From positions 1-32,828 of the forward strand of contig ONQO01000038.1 in assembly GCA_900319995.1 (NCBI GenBank): 32,828 nucleotides of DNA, given 5' to 3'. This document shows, in pieces, positions 15,982-23,554 of the stretch. The stretch is from an uncultured Bacteroidales bacterium. Its GTDB lineage: Bacteria; Bacteroidota; Bacteroidia; Bacteroidales; Paludibacteraceae. Both the position numbers and the translations under genes were made by a program. Position 1 is the first letter of the stretch; every line of letters starts with the position of its first letter. The notes below the pieces were generated by a model. That model made no database searches. It was not told where the DNA came from and was given only the letters and a program-made list of their open reading frames with translations.

Positions 15982-16019
15982 AATACTCAAAATCAGGCCT
16001 TTACCTGATTTTGAGTATT
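15982..16019 (-). terminator. Terminator overlapping the end of the GH13 gene
   Basis: Perfect 16-bp stem: AATACTCAAAATCAGG (15982-15997) and its complement (16004-16019). The GH13 stop codon (16001-16003) is in the 6-base loop, so one arm also encodes the last residues ILKIR. Confidence 0.8.
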
Positions 16020-17644
16020 ACTCCTTTCCAGGCCTGTAAGGTAATTTCCGTACATCCGTCCGGCACAAACGAAATAGTTTTTTTGCTTCCTGTCAGAGCA
16101 TCTGTCGCTTGGGCGGATGCTTTGCCTTCCAATCCTAAGTAAACAAACGCATCGTTCGGAATGCGTACCTGGATATGCTGCTCGCGGTCGTGAAAATTGA
16201 CTACAACCAGAAGCGTCTCGCCTTTGATGTGCCTCAAAAAAGCATAGTGCTGCCGTTTGTCAAATCCTTCGCCCTGTGCATATGTGATGTCGTACATCTG
16301 ACCCTTTTGTATAGCCTTGCTGCTGCGTGCAAAAGTCAGCAAACACTGGTAGAAATCGCGTAACTCATGTTGCGCATCATTCAACTTGGCACCATCAAAC
16401 TTACCCTTGTTTGCCCATGCCTGAAGGCTTTTTAGTCCCCAATAGTCGAAAATACTCGTGCGACCGTCTATTCCGCTGAACCCTTCCATATCCATGCCGC
16501 GTTCGCCTAATTCCTGACCCGAATAAATCATCACAGGACATTGATTCAGCGTCGCGGCTACTATCATCGCCGGTTCGGCGCAACGACCGCTGCCGCAGAA
16601 GAATCCGCTCGCTATGCGTTGCTCGTCATGGTTCTCAAGGAAATACAGCATATGCTTGATGCGCTCGTCGCCGTGTTGCATCCATTGGGAGGTGATGCCC
16701 TCGGTCGGCCAACCTTTGCTCGTCACGCCGCGCAGATATTCGTACATCCCCACTTTGTCGTACAAGTAGTCGAAACCGGCCGATATATAGGCATCATACT
16801 GGCTCGGATCGTAGCATTCGCCAATGAATAGGAACTTCTTGTGCTTCTTTCTTACTTGCGCAATCGCCCATGCGAAGAACTCCACAGGCACCATCTCTGC
16901 CATGTCAACGCGTACGCCGTCTATCCCTTTGCCTGCCCAAAATAGCAGAATATCAAGCATTTTCTTCCAAGTGTTCGGCATTGGGTCGAATTGCTTCTCG
17001 CGACCACCTTGATAAAAAACACCGTAGTTCAGTTTGACCGTCTCATACCAGTCGTTCGTGCTTGGGTGGCTGGTAAAACAGTCGTTGCCTGTCACTTTTG
17101 CAGGGTACTCCTCGTAACCCTGCAAATCCATGTCCATCGTGAACTTCTCGCCAGGCAGATAGTAGAAGTTGTTCAACGGAGAAAATGCCCATTCGGGATG
17201 GTCTTTCTCGCCCAAATCTTCTACACCGGCAGGCTTGCAGAGACTCTTGTATTCACGGCTCACATGGTTAGGAACAAAATCAATCAGCACTCCTAAACCG
17301 GCTTCGTGGGTACGCGCAACTAATGCCTCAAATTCTTCCATGCGCTTTTTGGGGTTCTTGGCCAAATCAGGATCTACATCGTAATAATCCGTAATCGCAT
17401 AAGGAGAACCCGCCAGGCCTTTGGTGATGGCTGGATGATTGTATTCGGCTGTTGCGTGACGGATGACTCCTGTGTACCACACGTGCGTCGCACCCAAATC
17501 CGAGATGGACTTGAGCGCACGCTCGTTTATGTCAACAAATCTTCCGCAACCGTTCTCCTCTTTGGTCCCGTAACGCTTGCGAGTCTCGTTGTAATTCGCA
17601 AATAAGCGCGGGAATAATTGGTAAATAATCGGTTTATTGATCAT
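16001..17644 (-). CDS. Cytoplasmic GH13 alpha-amylase-type glycosidase
   Basis: 547 residues, no signal peptide, so it should act on maltodextrins inside the cell. GH13 hallmarks: region I VLIDFVPNHV; region II GVRVDMAE with nucleophile D247; region III FIGECYD with acid/base E276; region IV LENHDEQR with D340. The (beta/alpha)8 barrel starts at once with IIYQLFPRLF, and a C-terminal beta domain (about 440-547, LLVVVNFHDREQ) follows. Exact specificity (alpha-amylase, neopullulanase or other) cannot be fixed by eye. It lies 104 bases downstream of ackA on the same strand, with a 37-bp repeat between them; co-transcription is possible. Start ATG at 17644 is the only good choice. Confidence 0.9.
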   Translation of the reverse strand: MINKPIIYQLFPRLFANYNETRKRYGTKEENGCGRFVDINERALKSISDLGATHVWYTGVIRHATAEYNHPAITKGLAGSPYAITDYYDVDPDLAKNPKKRMEEFEALVARTHEAGLGVLIDFVPNHVSREYKSLCKPAGVEDLGEKDHPEWAFSPLNNFYYLPGEKFTMDMDLQGYEEYPAKVTGNDCFTSHPSTNDWYETVKLNYGVFYQGGREKQFDPMPNTWKKMLDILLFWAGKGIDGVRVDMAEMVPVEFFAWAIAQVRKKHKKFLFIGECYDPSQYDAYISAGFDYLYDKVGMYEYLRGVTSKGWPTEGITSQWMQHGDERIKHMLYFLENHDEQRIASGFFCGSGRCAEPAMIVAATLNQCPVMIYSGQELGERGMDMEGFSGIDGRTSIFDYWGLKSLQAWANKGKFDGAKLNDAQHELRDFYQCLLTFARSSKAIQKGQMYDITYAQGEGFDKRQHYAFLRHIKGETLLVVVNFHDREQHIQVRIPNDAFVYLGLEGKASAQATDALTGSKKTISFVPDGCTEITLQAWKGVILKIR

Positions 17645-17710
17645 ATCTTGCTTGTGTCTTTCTTTATGGTATTTTTTCTTTCGAAATCTCGTAACCTCGT
17701 GATCTCAATC

Positions 17711-17747
17711 CCCTCTCCCTCTCCTTGGGAGAGGGTCGGGGAGAGGT
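17711..17747. repeat. 37-bp dispersed repeat, copy 1
   Basis: Identical over 37 bases to 18987-19023. It contains CCCTCTCC facing GGAGAGGG as a hairpin plus a second GGGGAGAGG arm. It lies directly after the ackA stop codon (17749) in the direction of transcription. Confidence 0.85.
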
Positions 17748-17748
17748 C

Positions 17749-18882
17749 TTAAATGAGTGCTTCCGTATCGCTTGCGATCATCAACTCCTCATCCGTCGGA
17801 ACGAGAACAACTGTCACTTTGCTGCTCGGCTTCGAAATGATGCGTTCCTCACTCACCTCTGCACGGATATACGGATCGTTCTCGCCGATTCCTGCGGTAA
17901 ACACGAGAATATCAATTCCGTTCATCGCAGCAGCATAAGCGCCGATATATTTCTTCAGACGATAGATGAACATCTTACGCGCTAAATCAGCACGTTTGTT
18001 GCCCTGATTGATAGCAGCTTCGATGTCGCGGCAGTCGCTCGAAACACCCGAGATGCCAAGCAGACCGGATTTCTTGTTTACCAAGTTATTGAAGGCTGCT
18101 GTATCCAGATGCTCTTTGTCCATGATGAAAGTAGCTGCTCCGAGGTCCAAATCGCCTGCGCGGGTTCCCATCACCAGTCCCTCTACCGGCGTCAGACCCA
18201 TACTCGTATCGACACTCTTGCCGTCCATCACAGCCGTGCAGCTTCCGCCGCCGCCGATATGGGCGGTCACGATCTTCTTGCCTTTCGGATCTACACCTAA
18301 ATAATCGCATACGCGCGCGCTCACGTAACGGTGGCTCGTGCCGTGGAAACCGTAACGACGGATCGCGTATTTTTCATACAACTCATAAGGAATAGCGTAC
18401 ATGTACGCGTAGTCCGGCATCGTCTGGTGGAAAGCGGTATCGAATACAGCTACCTGCGGTACGCCCGGCAGAATCTTCTCAATCGCATCAATACCCTTCA
18501 GGTTTGCAGGGTTATGCAGCGGAGCTAAATCGATGCACTCGATGATCTGTGCCTTCACTTCAGGCGTAATGAGTACCGACTTGTTGAATTTCTCGCCGCC
18601 GTGGACTACACGGTGTCCCACAGCGTTAATTTCTTTGAGGTCTTTGATGCAACCGATCTCCGGATCAACAAGCTTCTCAAGAATCAACTCGATACCAACG
18701 GTATGTTCCGGCATCGGTTTCTCGAATTTCACTTTCTCTCCGTTCGGCAGTTTTACTTGCAGGAACGAATCCGGCAAACCGATTTTCTCGATCCCGCCTT
18801 GTGCCATCACTTCCTTGCTCTCCATCTCAAAGAGCTTATACTTAATACTGCTACTTCCGCAGTTCAATACTAATATCTTCAT
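17749..18882 (-). CDS. ackA: Acetate kinase
   Basis: Converts acetyl phosphate and ADP to acetate and ATP (cytoplasm). Visible ASKHA-fold motifs: VLNCGSSSIKYKLFE at the N terminus, VHGGEKF, RRYGFHGTSHRYVS, the phosphate-binding TAHIGGGGS and MGTRAGDLD. 377 residues from ATG 18882, a little shorter than the usual 400 or so because of a short C terminus; all core motifs are present. The frame extends to a TTG at 18891, but ATG 18882 gives the normal MKILVLNCGSS start. It lies downstream of pta on the same strand, 144 bases apart, the gap filled with palindromes. The usual pta-ackA pairing supports both calls. Confidence 0.95.
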   Translation of the reverse strand: MKILVLNCGSSSIKYKLFEMESKEVMAQGGIEKIGLPDSFLQVKLPNGEKVKFEKPMPEHTVGIELILEKLVDPEIGCIKDLKEINAVGHRVVHGGEKFNKSVLITPEVKAQIIECIDLAPLHNPANLKGIDAIEKILPGVPQVAVFDTAFHQTMPDYAYMYAIPYELYEKYAIRRYGFHGTSHRYVSARVCDYLGVDPKGKKIVTAHIGGGGSCTAVMDGKSVDTSMGLTPVEGLVMGTRAGDLDLGAATFIMDKEHLDTAAFNNLVNKKSGLLGISGVSSDCRDIEAAINQGNKRADLARKMFIYRLKKYIGAYAAAMNGIDILVFTAGIGENDPYIRAEVSEERIISKPSSKVTVVLVPTDEELMIASDTEALI

Positions 18883-18921
18883 AAATATCAAATTTGTTTG
18901 TTAAATGTCTATGTCCCTTGT

Positions 18922-18938
18922 GCCGGATGTCATCCGGC
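18922..18938. repeat. Palindrome GCCGGATG-N-CATCCGGC, copy 1
   Basis: 17-base near-perfect palindrome in the pta-ackA gap; the same palindrome with the other central base is at 29366-29382. Confidence 0.85.
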
Positions 18939-18963
18939 GTTTATTTTTCATGTACCCTTTTAT

Positions 18964-18987
18964 GTATCCGCCAATATTGGCGGATAC
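18964..18987. repeat. 24-base perfect palindrome
   Basis: GTATCCGCCAAT followed directly by its reverse complement, with no loop, in the pta-ackA gap. It abuts the 37-bp repeat. No second copy was seen in the window. Confidence 0.85.
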
Positions 18988-19023
18988 CCTCTCCCTCTCC
19001 TTGGGAGAGGGTCGGGGAGAGGT
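18987..19023. repeat. 37-bp dispersed repeat, copy 2
   Basis: Identical to 17711-17747. It lies three bases beyond the pta stop codon (19027) in the direction of transcription, the same relation as copy 1 to ackA. Confidence 0.85.
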
Positions 19024-19026
19024 GTT

Positions 19027-20025
19027 TTATTTTATCGCCTGATTAGCGGTAATAACCACCATTTGCACGATGTCCTGTACTTTGCATCCGCGGCTCAGGT
19101 CATTTACCGGAGCAGCAATACCCTGCAAGATCGGACCAACAGCATCTGCGCCGCTGAAACGCTCAACCAACTTGTAGCCGATGTTACCTGCCTGCAGATC
19201 CGGGAATACCAGCACATTAGCCTTGCCTGCCACATTGCTGCCCGGTGCTTTGGTCTTCGCCACGCTCTCTACCAACGCAGCATCTGCCTGCAACTCGCCG
19301 TCGAGTGCCAACTCAGGAGCCATCTCTTTGGCCAGTTTTGTCGCCTCCTGTACTTTATCAACCAACTCATGTTTAGCGCTACCCTTCGTCGAGAAACTCA
19401 GCATAGCTACTCGCGGCTCGATGCCTGCGATAGCGCGTGCGGTCTCTGCCGTCGAGATAGCGATCTCTGCCAACTGTTTTGCATCCGGATTTGGGTTAAC
19501 TGCGCAGTCTGCAAACAGCAGGAAACCGTTCTCGCCTAAATGTTTAGCCGGCGTGAACATCAGAAATGCGCCGCTCACAATAGAGCAACCCGGTTTGGTC
19601 TTCAATATCTGGAATGCAGGACGAATAGTATCTGCCGTCGTTCCGCGTGCACCTGCGAGCTCACCATCCGCGTCACCTGCCTTGATCATCAAACAACCTA
19701 AATACAACGGATCTTGTGCTTTCTTCGCAGCCTCTTCTTCCGTCATGCCTTTTGCCTTACGCAACTCAAACAGCAGTTTAGCGTACTCCGGCATCTTCGG
19801 ATCGTGAATCGGATCAACAATCTTGGCCTCGCAGATATGCTCATAGCCTTTCTCCGCAGCCATGCCCTTGATTTTCTCAGGGTCACCAATCAAAATAAGC
19901 TGCGCAATCTTGTCCTTCAACAAAATGTTTGCAGCTTCCAACGTACGAGGTTCGTCACCTTCCGGCAATACAATGCGCTGCGGATTTGCCTTCGCGCGCG
20001 CAATCATTTGATTTAAAATGTCCAT
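19027..20025 (-). CDS. pta: Phosphate acetyltransferase
   Basis: Converts acetyl-CoA and phosphate to acetyl phosphate and CoA, feeding acetate kinase. 332 residues, the size of the catalytic PTA/PTB domain alone, without the N-terminal DRTGG/P-loop part of long Pta proteins. Visible family motifs: ARAKANPQRIVLPEGDEPRT at the start, a GELAGARGTTADTIRPAFQI block, FADCAVNPNPDAKQLAEIA, and a C-terminal GAVGPILQGIAAPVNDLSRG-like block (here GADAVGPILQG). A - strand promoter lies at 20246-20276, giving a leader of about 210 bases with two tandem repeat arrays. The product works with ackA just downstream to make ATP during fermentation. Confidence 0.95.
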   Translation of the reverse strand: MDILNQMIARAKANPQRIVLPEGDEPRTLEAANILLKDKIAQLILIGDPEKIKGMAAEKGYEHICEAKIVDPIHDPKMPEYAKLLFELRKAKGMTEEEAAKKAQDPLYLGCLMIKAGDADGELAGARGTTADTIRPAFQILKTKPGCSIVSGAFLMFTPAKHLGENGFLLFADCAVNPNPDAKQLAEIAISTAETARAIAGIEPRVAMLSFSTKGSAKHELVDKVQEATKLAKEMAPELALDGELQADAALVESVAKTKAPGSNVAGKANVLVFPDLQAGNIGYKLVERFSGADAVGPILQGIAAPVNDLSRGCKVQDIVQMVVITANQAIK

Positions 20026-20057
20026 ATTCCTATATATATTTAATTATTAAACTCTCA

Positions 20058-20085
20058 ATTCTCCATTCTCCATTCTCCATTCTCC
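20058..20085. repeat. 7-bp tandem repeat (ATTCTCC)
   Basis: About four perfect copies of ATTCTCC in the pta leader, 33 bases before the pta start on the minus strand. Confidence 0.8.
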
Positions 20086-20112
20086 ATAATTCCCATCCAA
20101 AACGGGTGATTT

Positions 20113-20145
20113 CCGCGTGATTCCCGCGTGATTCCCGCGTGATTC
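20113..20145. repeat. 11-bp tandem array (CCGCGTGATTC), three copies
   Basis: Three perfect units (20113, 20124, 20135) inside the pta leader. The reverse complement, GAATCACGCGG, forms a four-unit array in trmO at 28892-28935. Confidence 0.9.
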
Positions 20146-20245
20146 GGCTTATGTCATGCTCCTCTCAGTTCAGGAAAATACTCCTTTTTCCGTCCTCCAT
20201 TCTCATTTGACTAAAATCTCAATCCACACTTCTCAAAATCGCTTG

Positions 20246-20276
20246 CAAAGGTACAAAAAAAAATCTATATATGCAA
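20246..20276 (-). promoter_or_regulatory. Promoter of pta
   Basis: On the minus strand, TTG (20276-20274, in TTGCATAT), 20 bases, TACCTTTG (20253-20246). Expected start near 20239, so pta mRNA would have a long leader. It is back to back with the promoter at 20313. Confidence 0.8.
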
Positions 20277-20312
20277 TACTGATTATAAAAAATATTTTTT
20301 TTTGCGAAAATA

Positions 20313-20344
20313 TTTGCGTATGTCAAAAAAAAGTAGTACCTTTG
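20313..20344 (+). promoter_or_regulatory. Promoter of the OmpA-LysM gene
   Basis: TTTG at 20313-20316 (TTTGCGTAT), 20 bases, TACCTTTG at 20337-20344; start near 20351, leader of about 37 bases. Divergent from the pta promoter, leaving 36 bases between the two -33 elements. Confidence 0.8.
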
Positions 20345-20387
20345 CAGCCGAATTGTGAATTTTGTAAACAAATAATCTCTTTTCAAC

Positions 20388-22229
20388 ATGAAGAAAGGTT
20401 TACTGATAGCGGCTTTAATGTGCTTTTCGTTAAGTATTGTAGCGCAGGAAGCAGCGGAGGAAGAATGGCCGGAAAACAATGAAGAAACGGCGGTGAATGA
20501 TTCCACGCAAACGGATAGTAGTAGTAATGATGATTCGTTAGGCGCACACCCTTATGACTTGGAGCAAAATGCGTCCATCGCGCCGGAAGTCTCACACTGG
20601 TCTCTTATCGGACATCTCGGTTTCAGTACGGTCGATGGTGACTTTACTTCGGAGCAGAAGTACAGTATTGGTCTTCCTTCCGCCGGTTTGGACCTCGAGT
20701 ATGCGTTTACTCCGGTTTGGGGCATGGGACTCGAGTATATGTTCTCGTGGTATAATGTTTCCGGTAATACAGGACACGCAGATACCCTTTTGAATGGTTA
20801 TTTGCATAAGGCCGGCGTTTACCTTATGTTTGATATCGCCAACCTCATGTTCCCGCATATGGAGAGAAAGATTGTCTCCGTGCAGCCTCTCATCGGTGGT
20901 GGTGGCGCTTGGTACAAACGTAACAAGTTCTATCTTGATGACTACTACTACGATGCGAAGAAAGGAGTGGATGTCAACCCGACCCACCAGCGTGGTCATA
21001 CCTTGGATTATAGGAATAGAGATGGAGATTATCAAACTCCGGAATATGATACGACCTATAATTTTATGCCGTACATGCAGTTGGGTGTGAACGTGGATTT
21101 CAATATCAACCGTTCGCTTGCTGTGGGTATACGTGCGGTGTATAGTTATTTTACCCGTGACTATTTTGACGGACGTGGTGCCAACAAAGGTCTCTCTTCG
21201 CACGCATCGAAAAACAATGATGGTTTGTTGGATATAACGCTCAACTTACGTTATAAGATTCAACCGCGTAAGTACACGCACGAACGTAACATTGCTCACC
21301 TCGGACAGAACCAGCCGGAGGAGAAAGCAATGAAGAAGTTGGCGGACGCTTTGGCAGGCGATTCTGCAAGTGCCGATGCTTTGGCTGCGATCGGATTAGG
21401 CGGAGGCATGTGCCACGACACAATTATCTATTATCGTGACACCGTTATTATTCGCGAAACACAGACCAATACCTTCGAGCATATTGAAACAGCGAAAGAA
21501 CTTGAGCAATATTATTACGTTTACTTCGATAATAACAAGGCAATTATCAATGACGAAGGCTTGATCACCATCCAACAGGTTGCTGAGCGCTTGCAGGAGG
21601 ATAGCTCTCTCTACGCTGTCGTAACCGGTTATTGTGACAATACAGGTTCGGACAAACTCAACTATGCGTTGGGTGACAAACGTGCCGCTAATGTGGTGGA
21701 TGAGTTGATCGCTGAGCACGCTATTCCTACAGATCACTTGTACGGAATGGGTAGAGGCAAAGTTATCGGTCGCCGTAGCACCGCTTCTTATAGCCCGAAC
21801 AGACGTGCTTCCATTCGTCTGGTTGACAAGGAGACTTTCGACCGCATGAGACAAAATCTGGATGACCAGCAGGCAAGCCGTCCGATTGGAGCTGCTGATG
21901 AAGATTATGACTTCGAAAATGATCAGCCGGTAAGAACAATCCCGCTCTCTGAAAGCGCAAGAAAAGAGAAGGTGAATGTATATCAGCAACGTACTAACGA
22001 GACCGTAACTACTGGTAAATCAACCACTCTCGCTAAACTTGCACGTCAGTATTATGACAACACGTATTGCTGGGTTTACATCTATGTCGCTAACATGGAT
22101 AAGATTAAGAACCCGAATGCGCTCAGACCGGGTATTAACCTTGTCATCCCAGAGTTGACAGAACAAGAAATGCGTATTACCAAAGACGAGGGTCTTGTAA
22201 TATACAATAACGCACGTCAAGGTAAATAA
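20388..22229 (+). CDS. Outer-membrane OmpA family protein with LysM domain
   Basis: 613 residues. Signal peptide 1-20 (GLLIAALMCFSLSIVAQ), an acidic Glu/Asp/Ser stretch (21-60), an outer-membrane beta-barrel (about 65-300, alternating aromatic strands such as GMGLEYMFSWYNV), an OmpA-like peptidoglycan-binding domain (about 372-480: YYVYFDNNKAIIND, VVTGYCDNTGSD, GMGRGKV, NRRASIRLV) and a LysM domain near the C terminus (about 528-595: TTLAKLARQYYDNTYCW, NPNALRPGINLVIPE). Likely role: linking outer membrane to cell wall. A barrel, OmpA and LysM in one chain gives two potential wall contacts. Strong promoter upstream; a tRNA gene starts 39 bases after the stop with no promoter seen between. Confidence 0.9.
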   Translation: MKKGLLIAALMCFSLSIVAQEAAEEEWPENNEETAVNDSTQTDSSSNDDSLGAHPYDLEQNASIAPEVSHWSLIGHLGFSTVDGDFTSEQKYSIGLPSAGLDLEYAFTPVWGMGLEYMFSWYNVSGNTGHADTLLNGYLHKAGVYLMFDIANLMFPHMERKIVSVQPLIGGGGAWYKRNKFYLDDYYYDAKKGVDVNPTHQRGHTLDYRNRDGDYQTPEYDTTYNFMPYMQLGVNVDFNINRSLAVGIRAVYSYFTRDYFDGRGANKGLSSHASKNNDGLLDITLNLRYKIQPRKYTHERNIAHLGQNQPEEKAMKKLADALAGDSASADALAAIGLGGGMCHDTIIYYRDTVIIRETQTNTFEHIETAKELEQYYYVYFDNNKAIINDEGLITIQQVAERLQEDSSLYAVVTGYCDNTGSDKLNYALGDKRAANVVDELIAEHAIPTDHLYGMGRGKVIGRRSTASYSPNRRASIRLVDKETFDRMRQNLDDQQASRPIGAADEDYDFENDQPVRTIPLSESARKEKVNVYQQRTNETVTTGKSTTLAKLARQYYDNTYCWVYIYVANMDKIKNPNALRPGINLVIPELTEQEMRITKDEGLVIYNNARQGK

Positions 22230-22268
22230 AGATGCCCGCATAGGGTAGGCGCGAGACAAAATCGCGCG

Positions 22269-22343
22269 GGTCCCATAGCTCAGTTGGTTAGTAGCACCTG
22301 ACTCATAATCAGGGGGTCCTTGGTTCAAGCCCAAGTGGGACCA
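22269..22343 (+). tRNA. tRNA with CAT anticodon (Met, possibly Ile2), unusual D arm
   Basis: Acceptor GGTCCCA pairs with TGGGACC, anticodon stem CCTGA/TCAGG encloses CTCATAA, T stem CTTGG/CCAAG encloses TTCAAGC; discriminator A73, CCA not encoded. The D arm reads GCTC-AGTTGGTTA-GTAGC, one base more than the standard GAGC, so the fourth D-stem pair is lost or a T bulges. Elongator Met is likeliest, but an Ile tRNA with lysidine cannot be excluded by eye. A short hairpin (GCGCGA 22248-22253 with TCGCGC 22262-22267) ends one base before the 5' end. Confidence 0.88.
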
Positions 22344-22345
22344 CG

Positions 22346-22377
22346 ACAGGAGGATAGTCCCGGGACTATCCTCCTGT
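22346..22377. terminator. 32-base perfect palindrome after the tRNA
   Basis: ACAGGAGGATAGTCCC followed directly by its reverse complement (16 pairs). Only a TTGATT follows, so the T-run is weak. It may end the tRNA transcript or aid 3' processing. It finishes 19 bases before the next ATG. Confidence 0.7.
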
Positions 22378-22396
22378 TGATTGGAAAACAATAGTA

Positions 22397-23458
22397 ATGA
22401 GGTTGCGCTTAATCATATTGTCACTTTTTATGGCTTTCGCTCTCGGCGATAATTTTTGCTATGCCATGACCCCTGCGCAGAAAAGGGCTAAAGCCAAAGA
22501 AATACAAATGCGCAAGCGTGAGGCTGCAAAACGCAAGGCGGCAAAGAAAAAAGCGGCCAAAGCCAAAGCGGCTAAACGCAAACGTATAAAAGATGGTAAA
22601 CCTCTATTGTATGTCTATACCTATAACAAGCAGACAGGAGACATACTGCCTGCATCGCATGTCATAGTGCAGGACATACATGCTTATCCCAATAAAAGAC
22701 CTAAAGTAAGCAAAGACACTGATTCCAAACGCGCACGCATCTCAAGAGGTTTGCCGTTTGGTACATATTGGGCGGTTGCTGCGAAAACGGGATGGTTTCA
22801 TTCGGACACAGTTGTATTCAAACACCAGGAAGATGAGGATACCATTCGTCTTTTCCTCTATCCAGAAACAAGACTCACGTTCACGGTTACTGATTCGCTA
22901 ACTTCGCGTCCGGTATCTGCGAATATTATTGTTCGGCATCCGGAGGGGCATAAAATAATGCAGACTACTTCCGATTCTATACATACACTCTTGGCTGTAT
23001 TATTGGATGACCGTGTGCCCTATTATACCATTGAAGCCACCTCTCCTGACTACTACCCGTTTAACGACACCATTAGCGATTACTCCTCTTATCCCGGTGT
23101 GATTATGTCACCAAAAGAAATCAAATCTTTTGTTCTTCATAAGATTTATTTTGCAACAGGCAAAACACACATTCTGGCTACTTCCGAACCTGCGTTGCAG
23201 GAATTGTACCAGTTCCTGCAAATACGGCCGAACCAAAGGATTCGTATTGTCGGGCATACGGATAATATAGGCTCGGATCGTTCCAACCAAGTGCTCTCGG
23301 AAGGACGTTGTACTGCCGTTAAACAGCAAATGGTGGAACGTGGTATAGCACCCGAACGTATTGAAGTGGATGGACGAGGAGAAAGAGATCCGATTGTACC
23401 CAATGACTCGGAAGAACACCGCCAGATGAACAGGCGGGTAGAGATAGTATTATTATAA
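22397..23458 (+). CDS. OmpA family protein with Lys/Ala-rich N terminus
   Basis: 353 residues. Signal peptide about 1-23 (LIILSLFMAFALG, cut near CYA), then a very basic Lys/Ala/Arg helix-forming stretch (about 27-66, repeats of KAAK), then two short beta domains (about 70-230, carboxypeptidase-regulatory-like VHSDTVVFKHQED and TFTVTDSLTSRPVSANI), and a C-terminal OmpA domain (about 245-353: KIYFATGKTHI, RIVGHTDNIGSDRSNQVLS, RGERDPI, NRRVEIVLL). Likely a wall-bound periplasmic or outer-membrane protein; the basic segment could contact polyanions (inference). No promoter fits between the tRNA palindrome and the ATG, so it is probably read from the upstream transcript. Confidence 0.88.
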   Translation: MRLRLIILSLFMAFALGDNFCYAMTPAQKRAKAKEIQMRKREAAKRKAAKKKAAKAKAAKRKRIKDGKPLLYVYTYNKQTGDILPASHVIVQDIHAYPNKRPKVSKDTDSKRARISRGLPFGTYWAVAAKTGWFHSDTVVFKHQEDEDTIRLFLYPETRLTFTVTDSLTSRPVSANIIVRHPEGHKIMQTTSDSIHTLLAVLLDDRVPYYTIEATSPDYYPFNDTISDYSSYPGVIMSPKEIKSFVLHKIYFATGKTHILATSEPALQELYQFLQIRPNQRIRIVGHTDNIGSDRSNQVLSEGRCTAVKQQMVERGIAPERIEVDGRGERDPIVPNDSEEHRQMNRRVEIVLL

Positions 23459-23539
23459 AGGGCACCTCAAAAAATAAAAGTGCCAAATGTTTAATTTAAA
23501 TGGGTAAAACTAAAAACGTGGAATTTTTAGAAGTGCCCT
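23459..23539 (+). other. Short gap able to form alternative hairpins
   Basis: AGGGCAC (23459-23465) can pair with GTGCCCT (23533-23539) over 67 bases, or its GGCAC part with GTGCC at 23480-23484. It lies directly after one stop codon and 15 bases before the next start. Function unknown; the sequence between is AT-rich. Confidence 0.4.
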
Positions 23540-23554
23540 AAAGAACCCGTTTCT

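Noticed and set aside
18898-19539. 213-codon + strand frame over the pta end and palindrome stack
   Set aside because: Opposite to pta and passes through repeats; no protein features.
22020-22391. Minus-strand 123-codon frame containing SHLGLNQGPPDYESGA
   Set aside because: This is the usual false protein made by translating the reverse of a tRNA gene.
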